From: Gemmatimonadota bacterium
GTDB lineage: Bacteria; Latescibacterota; UBA2968; UBA8231
DNA length: 64,000 bases
Assembly: GCA_018660835.1 (NCBI GenBank)
Contig: JABJJN010000020.1
Span: 1 to 64,000, forward strand
Direction: 5' to 3'
Shown here: positions 59,645 through 64,000 of the stretch, one piece after another
How the letters are laid out: every line of letters begins with the position of its first letter
Position numbering within the stretch: the stretch's first letter is position 1
Made by a program: the position numbers and the translations under genes
The notes under the pieces: generated by a model
The model's input: only the letters and a program-made list of their open reading frames with translations
Told to the model about the DNA's origin: nothing
Databases searched by the model: none

Positions 59645-60838
59645 CTAACGATCAGCATCGACACCTGTAATCGATCGATACACCGCCGGATCCGTCGCCC
59701 CCTCTGTCACAATGATCACCACTTGGCTGTCTGCGGTAAGTTGCAGGTCCTGGCGTCGGCTGGCATCGCCCATGACCGCTATGAGTCCTGCCCACGCCGC
59801 TGAACCCGTATCACCAATAACAAGGCTTGGATCGTCTGATGAGGGTTGCACAGCCTGTCGCATGGCGACGACTGCCGCTTGATCGGGCACGGTCAGGAAA
59901 GCGAAAGCTCCATCCAGTAGCAGGCTTAGTGCATCGGCCGCCGGTTCCTCGACGACGAGACCATCCATGACGGACATCGCCGCCTCGACCTTCACATGCT
60001 GCCCTTGCCGTGCGGACTCGTAGAGACAGCAGGACGCGGTTGGTTCGACCACGATGAGACGAGGCCTGTGCTCACCATAGCCTTCCCACAGGTGCCCACA
60101 AGTCGCTGCCGCCATGATGCCACCCCCACCAGGTACGAAGATGTGCGTGGGACGAACAGGATCCAATGCGGCCATCAATTCATCAACGACCAGCGCATAG
60201 CCCTGCATGATATCGCGCGAAACATGCGGATATTGCTCTGTACCGGGATCACCAACGACGATGTGGCCGTGGCGCTCTGCATCCTCATACAGACGTGTCA
60301 CGACCTGCTCATACGCCCCGGGAACTCGCACAACCTGGCCTCCATGAGCTTCGATCGCCACCGCTCGTCCGGCACTCACCCCGTCATTCATATACAGCAC
60401 CGCCTGGCAGCCGAACATGGTCGCACCCCAGGCCAGTGCACGTCCATGGTTTCCGGACGTCGGCGCTGACACCACGACATTCGCCGTGACCTGCGCGTAT
60501 TTACCGTCGAGCAGATCTTGCGTGCTCGCCTCGACACCGGCCCGTGCTTTCACCTCGGCCTTGAGCACAGCAAGCATGGCGAAGGTGGGGCCCGTGGGTT
60601 TGAAGCTGCCAAGACCGAAGCGGCTACCCTCGTGTTTGCACCAGACGTCGGCGACAACCGCTTCGCCCGCCAGACCCGGTAAAGGAATCAGGGGTGTCGG
60701 TGCATACCCGGGCCACGACGTGATCTCGCCTTGGGCTGTGGCGAAGGCCACGCGGTTGAGGATCGCCCGCTGCGATGTCCCATAGGGCTGGCTCGTGCTG
60801 GCGCGAGAATTGATATGAAGTTGCGTGTCATAGCTCAT
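59645..60838 (-). CDS. Diaminopropionate ammonia-lyase-like PLP enzyme
   Basis: The 397-residue fold-type II PLP enzyme has VWCKHEGSRFGLGSFKPTG, with Lys80 as the expected Schiff-base lysine. The preceding YAPTPLIPLPGLA and the phosphate/substrate loop SAPTSGNHGRALAWGA are like diaminopropionate ammonia-lyase and threonine dehydratase relatives. VPGGGGIMAAATCGH binds the PLP phosphate. The reaction is probably beta-elimination of an amino acid to pyruvate and ammonia. The ATG at 60838 starts MSYDTQ; the upstream open frame to 60955 overlaps the next gene and lacks similarity. Confidence 0.83.
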   Translation of the reverse strand: MSYDTQLHINSRASTSQPYGTSQRAILNRVAFATAQGEITSWPGYAPTPLIPLPGLAGEAVVADVWCKHEGSRFGLGSFKPTGPTFAMLAVLKAEVKARAGVEASTQDLLDGKYAQVTANVVVSAPTSGNHGRALAWGATMFGCQAVLYMNDGVSAGRAVAIEAHGGQVVRVPGAYEQVVTRLYEDAERHGHIVVGDPGTEQYPHVSRDIMQGYALVVDELMAALDPVRPTHIFVPGGGGIMAAATCGHLWEGYGEHRPRLIVVEPTASCCLYESARQGQHVKVEAAMSVMDGLVVEEPAADALSLLLDGAFAFLTVPDQAAVVAMRQAVQPSSDDPSLVIGDTGSAAWAGLIAVMGDASRRQDLQLTADSQVVIIVTEGATDPAVYRSITGVDADR

Positions 60839-60878
60839 GTGATGACTTCGACATCCTCGCGCGTGCGCCCGATCCCCT

Positions 60879-62375
60879 TTAACAGAACTGAAAGGAATAG
60901 AGCTTGGCGTTCTTGAACCAGAAGCGTAGCCGTACTGTCTGGCCCTGCAGAGCACCCAGATCGGCTGCTCCCTTCCAGGTGGCCACCTGTGCAGGATTCG
61001 TCGATGTCAGAGGGTCGGCGTCGTCAAAGGAAAATCCCTCGAGCCGCCGGTGGTTGGCCCCCAGGACCTCGACTCGCACGTCGCAGGGTCCGGCGCTGCT
61101 GTACTGCAGGGCGGCGCGCATGTTGAGCAAGAGACGCGAGCCGGAGAAGCGAAAGCCACGCGTCACTGCCTGGCTGTAGGGCACAATGTCGCGCGGATAG
61201 GGTTCGTAGTTGGGTGGATGTCCAGTAACCCCGTCGAGGGAGACAAAGCCGTCCAGCGGCGTCGCCGCCAGGCCGACAGCCATCGTGGTCTTGTCACCCA
61301 GTTCAAGGGTCTGCGCGTCGGACCGGTGGTTGGTGCCATTGTAGTAGGTCAGAATGCGGTCGCCGTGGACGAGGGGCGCGTGGGCGTAAATATTGTTGCA
61401 GTCGAATTCGCCCCGGGACCCGCGCACGATAAAGGGGTCGACGTATTTGCGCTCGTAGTGGATGCCGTCGCGGCTGAAAACGAGCTGCGGGTGGTGCGTC
61501 AGATTGGTGACGCGGAAGTTCCACAACAGACCGACGTAGAGCCCCTCGTAGACGATGCAGGGCATGCCGTAGAATTGCGTGTCCGGCGCGTCGGCGGCAT
61601 CGGGCACGAGGATGGTCTCGCCCTCCGTCCACTCGACAAAATCGTCGCTCTCGGCGCGACCGATGACACGCTTTCCCAGCGGGCCACGGAAGTGCTGGTT
61701 GTTCTCCATGTGCACGGCATAGCACTGGCGAATGGGATCCCAGCCCATGAAGTGTGTCGGCCCCCAGCGCCCCCGCCGCGGTGCGTAGTCGACAACAGGC
61801 GTCGAACCGTGCGGCGTCCAATCAAAGCCGTCGGGCGAAGTAAACAGGTAAAGCTTCATGCCCGGGTTGTCGTTGTCGTAGACCGTCATCACCAGCTTAT
61901 AGCGCCGCTCGGCGCTATCGTGCGGATCGTAGAGCAGATCGCTGTCGCGGTAGGCACTGCCGAAGTCGCGTGGCGTCAGGCAGGCCTCCGGCAGGATGTT
62001 GTTGCGCTTTGAGCCCTCGAATTCAACCAGGCCTAATTCGGGTTTCTCCCAGTGGACGCCGTCGTTGGAAGTGGCCAGGCATAGGCGTTGGGCGGCGTAT
62101 TCGTCGAAGTCCTCGTCGACGACGATGGCATCGCCCTCGCGGCGCACGCGGTACCAGTATGTCGTGTACCACATCTTGAAACGCTGCTCTTCGGCGTCGA
62201 AGAAGACCGCCTTGGCACAGACGTGATTGCCCTCCCAAGGCCGGTCCTGCCGCACCACGGGGTTTTGCTCCACCTTCTCGGCGGCGTTGACCACCTGCCG
62301 TGTGCTGCTCAGGCTTTCGATGAGGTAGTCGTCGGCGAAGAGCTGCTTCTGTGAGCCAATATCGATCAGCGCCAT
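60879..62375 (-). CDS. Five-bladed beta-propeller glycosidase-like protein
   Basis: The 498-residue protein has repeated propeller-blade segments: FKMWYTTYWYRV, LCLATSNDGVHWEKPELG, LYLFTSPDGFDWTPHGSTP, VIGRAESDDFVEWTEGE and LVFSRDGIHYERKYVDPF. This S-x-DG-x-x-W blade pattern is typical of the GH32/GH43/GH130 superfamily and its uncharacterised relatives. A C-terminal beta-sandwich of about 100 residues follows. No signal peptide is present. GGGGAGAGAGAGCT precedes the ATG at 62375. The activity is not assignable. Confidence 0.75.
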   Translation of the reverse strand: MALIDIGSQKQLFADDYLIESLSSTRQVVNAAEKVEQNPVVRQDRPWEGNHVCAKAVFFDAEEQRFKMWYTTYWYRVRREGDAIVVDEDFDEYAAQRLCLATSNDGVHWEKPELGLVEFEGSKRNNILPEACLTPRDFGSAYRDSDLLYDPHDSAERRYKLVMTVYDNDNPGMKLYLFTSPDGFDWTPHGSTPVVDYAPRRGRWGPTHFMGWDPIRQCYAVHMENNQHFRGPLGKRVIGRAESDDFVEWTEGETILVPDAADAPDTQFYGMPCIVYEGLYVGLLWNFRVTNLTHHPQLVFSRDGIHYERKYVDPFIVRGSRGEFDCNNIYAHAPLVHGDRILTYYNGTNHRSDAQTLELGDKTTMAVGLAATPLDGFVSLDGVTGHPPNYEPYPRDIVPYSQAVTRGFRFSGSRLLLNMRAALQYSSAGPCDVRVEVLGANHRRLEGFSFDDADPLTSTNPAQVATWKGAADLGALQGQTVRLRFWFKNAKLYSFQFC

Positions 62376-62403
62376 AGCTCTCTCTCCCCGTCCAATGTCC
62401 AGG

Positions 62404-64000
62404 TCACTTCGGAAGCATCGGCACAACCACCTTTGTGCGATCCCACATGAGCACTAAGTCCACACCCGCGTCGGCTTCCTCGAAGGTGATGGTGAAAGCT
62501 TCCTGGACGGTGTCCATCCTCGTCGCGGCGACCTCAATACGTAGAATGTCATCCTCCGCTTCGTAGCGACCGGTGCCATTCTGCCCCAGACCACGATTGA
62601 AGATGACGGTCCATGTGTCTTGGCCGGGGATGCTGAAGAGCGAGTAGGTTCCCGCTTTCAGCTTCTTGTCGCCCACGCGAAGGTCCCCAGCGAAAGTAAT
62701 TTCCGAGGCTTCGTTGGCAGCGGTGCGCCAAAGTTCGTCATAGGGCACCAAACCGCCGAAGATGACCCGCCCACGCTTCCGGGGAGAGCTGTAGTGAACC
62801 TTTACGTAGGTGCTGTCTTTGCTGTCCGAGTCTTTCTTAACCCACGTGCGTGCCAGCGCCATGGGGCTTGGACGCAATCGAGGTGCGGCGACGGCTTCCA
62901 GGTTCCAATCATCTGGAAAGAGCGATGTGTCGAGACCGGGAATGATGCTGAGGGCATTTTTGTAGTAAATCTTGCGCAGCACCTCATCGGGGAGCTCGAG
63001 GCCATAGAGCCGCCACCAGGCATGGCGCTTGCGATAGTATGGGAAAAACTCATCGGCCGTCTCGAAGACACGGAAATACGTGTGATACTCCGCTGGATTC
63101 CACGAGTCCTTCCCCATCATGAGACGATTCTGATACTTGATGAAAAACTGGCGTGCAAAACGCGGCTGCCGTCCCGGCTCGGCGACGACGGCGCCCAGTT
63201 CGGTGTAGACATTGGGCATCTCATCGAGCAATTCGCCCAAACGTGTCAGGTCGTTGGCGAGCCAGCCCATGTGGGCGTTGATGAAGGTGGTCTCCGGATG
63301 TTTGCGGAAGACATTCCACTGCTCCCCCATGATTTGCTCAAAGGACGGCTCCGCCGAGCGCTTGCGCCGCGGACGTTGCTTGAGTTCAAACCAGCGCTCG
63401 TTGGTTTCGTCGTGAGGCAGCCAGAACGGTGCCGGGTCACCCGTGTGGATCAGAACGGGGATGCCCAACTCACCGCATTTGGCCCAGATGGGATCAAGAC
63501 GCGGATCGTCGGTCTGCACGCGGGCACCAGACGCATCGGTGGTGTACATACCGAGGCTCTTGTAGACCTTGAGGCCGCGCGCGCCGTTCTCGACATCCGC
63601 TTCAAGTTGCGCCGCCGCCTTCGCACCGAAATCTGGCTCATCAATCCTGTCGAAGTCGACGTTGGCGAAGTGCACGATGCGATGGGGGAAGTGTTGTTCC
63701 GTCGCCCGCACCCTGGCGACCAACTCATCGCCGCTGCCGCCGCTGAGATTGACCATCACGCCCATGTTCATCTTGTCCATCTCCTCCACCAGTGCGCCCA
63801 TGTCTGCCGCTGACATCTCGGCAATGCGGTGCTGGTGGGCATGGACGTCAACGAACCGATACTTCGCCGACCTGACGGGGTTCTGAGGCACGACGAGCTG
63901 GGAAATCGGCTCGAAGTCTTCCCACGCCAACTCCTGAGCCCGAAGGGACTCAGGCACGACGACAAGAGGCAGGAGCAGGGCTGTGCAGAAAAGGAACGGG
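62404..64000 (-). CDS. Secreted amidohydrolase fused to DUF2911 (N-terminus beyond the window)
   Basis: The frame is open to the right edge, so the start is not in the window. The last visible codons, PFLFCTALLLPLVVVPESLRAQ, are a signal peptide with cleavage near AQ. The first 330 mature residues are an amidohydrolase 2 TIM barrel: FVDVHAHQHR, IPVLIHTGDPAPFW, TTFINAHMGW and RLMMGKDSWNPAEY. The last 150 residues are DUF2911 (VKVHYSSPRKRGRVIFGGLV, KLKAGTYSLFSIPGQDTWTV). A GTG at 63957 gives a shorter open frame but would remove the signal peptide. Confidence 0.83.
   Translation of the reverse strand, partial: PFLFCTALLLPLVVVPESLRAQELAWEDFEPISQLVVPQNPVRSAKYRFVDVHAHQHRIAEMSAADMGALVEEMDKMNMGVMVNLSGGSGDELVARVRATEQHFPHRIVHFANVDFDRIDEPDFGAKAAAQLEADVENGARGLKVYKSLGMYTTDASGARVQTDDPRLDPIWAKCGELGIPVLIHTGDPAPFWLPHDETNERWFELKQRPRRKRSAEPSFEQIMGEQWNVFRKHPETTFINAHMGWLANDLTRLGELLDEMPNVYTELGAVVAEPGRQPRFARQFFIKYQNRLMMGKDSWNPAEYHTYFRVFETADEFFPYYRKRHAWWRLYGLELPDEVLRKIYYKNALSIIPGLDTSLFPDDWNLEAVAAPRLRPSPMALARTWVKKDSDSKDSTYVKVHYSSPRKRGRVIFGGLVPYDELWRTAANEASEITFAGDLRVGDKKLKAGTYSLFSIPGQDTWTVIFNRGLGQNGTGRYEAEDDILRIEVAATRMDTVQEAFTITFEEADAGVDLVLMWDRTKVVVPMLPK

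Noticed and set aside
62620..63813. A 397-codon plus-strand open frame opposite the amidohydrolase
   Set aside because: Antisense shadow of a clear enzyme with signal peptide; no ribosome-binding site or domain.
1..64000. CRISPR arrays, insertion sequences, integrases and phage genes
   Set aside because: No regularly spaced repeats, transposase motifs or inverted-repeat-bounded elements were seen by eye anywhere in the window.

Overview
The window is chromosomal DNA from a free-living bacterium with an outer membrane. It carries a lipoprotein and an outer-membrane barrel, Gram-negative-type periplasmic transport and many secreted proteins. The DNA is moderately GC-rich and densely coded, with many 4-base ATGA overlaps. 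No phage, insertion sequence or CRISPR array was seen. The gene mix is cytosolic-type sulfatase, GH116 glucosidase, two sugar-acid dehydratases, Gfo/Idh oxidoreductase, DUF5069, stand-alone CBM9-like proteins, M56/BlaI pairs and an FlgD/T9SS-like tail domain. It suggests an uncultured lineage of the Latescibacterota/FCB or Planctomycete-neighbour type, probably aquatic and living on complex glycans. That placement is inference.

Layout. 1-7.3 kb: molybdate ABC transporter modABC, protoporphyrinogen oxidase, an outer-membrane protein, hemA and a CcsA/HemX-like cytochrome c assembly gene, i.e. a haem and metal-cofactor block. 7.4-19.3 kb: a sugar catabolism block (Gfo/Idh, nucleotidyltransferase, GH116, sulfatase, DgoD-like and RhmD-like dehydratases, penicillin-acylase-type hydrolase). 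19.4-26.9 kb: a secreted protein of unknown role, GNAT, a frameshifted nucleotidyltransferase, lepB, a NUDIX hydrolase, a cohesin-like secreted protein and a large membrane protein split by an in-frame TAA. 26.9-32.3 kb: a long structured leader with two terminators, aspS, a response regulator, a broken TolB-like gene, hisE-hisG and cspA. 32.3-43.4 kb: a second cohesin-like protein, a GDP-mannose-dehydratase-like gene, methyltransferases, a BlaI/M56 regulatory pair with two operator palindromes, a sigma factor fused to HEAT repeats behind a tRNA-like element, and an MFS exporter with a histidine-rich tail. 43.4-52.8 kb: a GT-C/TPR membrane protein, a dipeptidase, ppc, twin CBM9-like proteins and a flavin reductase. 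52.8-59.5 kb: a three-gene 2-oxoacid:ferredoxin oxidoreductase operon with a 1288-residue third subunit. 59.6-64 kb: a diaminopropionate ammonia-lyase-like enzyme, a five-bladed-propeller glycosidase-like protein and a secreted amidohydrolase-DUF2911 fusion that runs off the right edge.

The most interesting signals are these. (1) A short C-terminal motif, T-A-[VI]-x3-[STG]-W-[AG]-x-[LV]-K, ends four proteins of three different folds. Three of them have signal peptides and the fourth is a broken secreted-type gene, so it looks like an undescribed sorting or processing tag. (2) The aspS leader has a 12-bp antiterminator helix that competes with an intrinsic terminator, and a second perfect terminator lies 27 bases before the start codon. 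(3) A degenerate tRNA-like structure is closed by an extra 10-bp helix directly upstream of a sigma-HEAT gene. (4) The oxidoreductase operon encodes a giant accessory subunit ending in a ferredoxin. (5) Several genes are broken by one frameshift or stop; these may be real decay or assembly errors.
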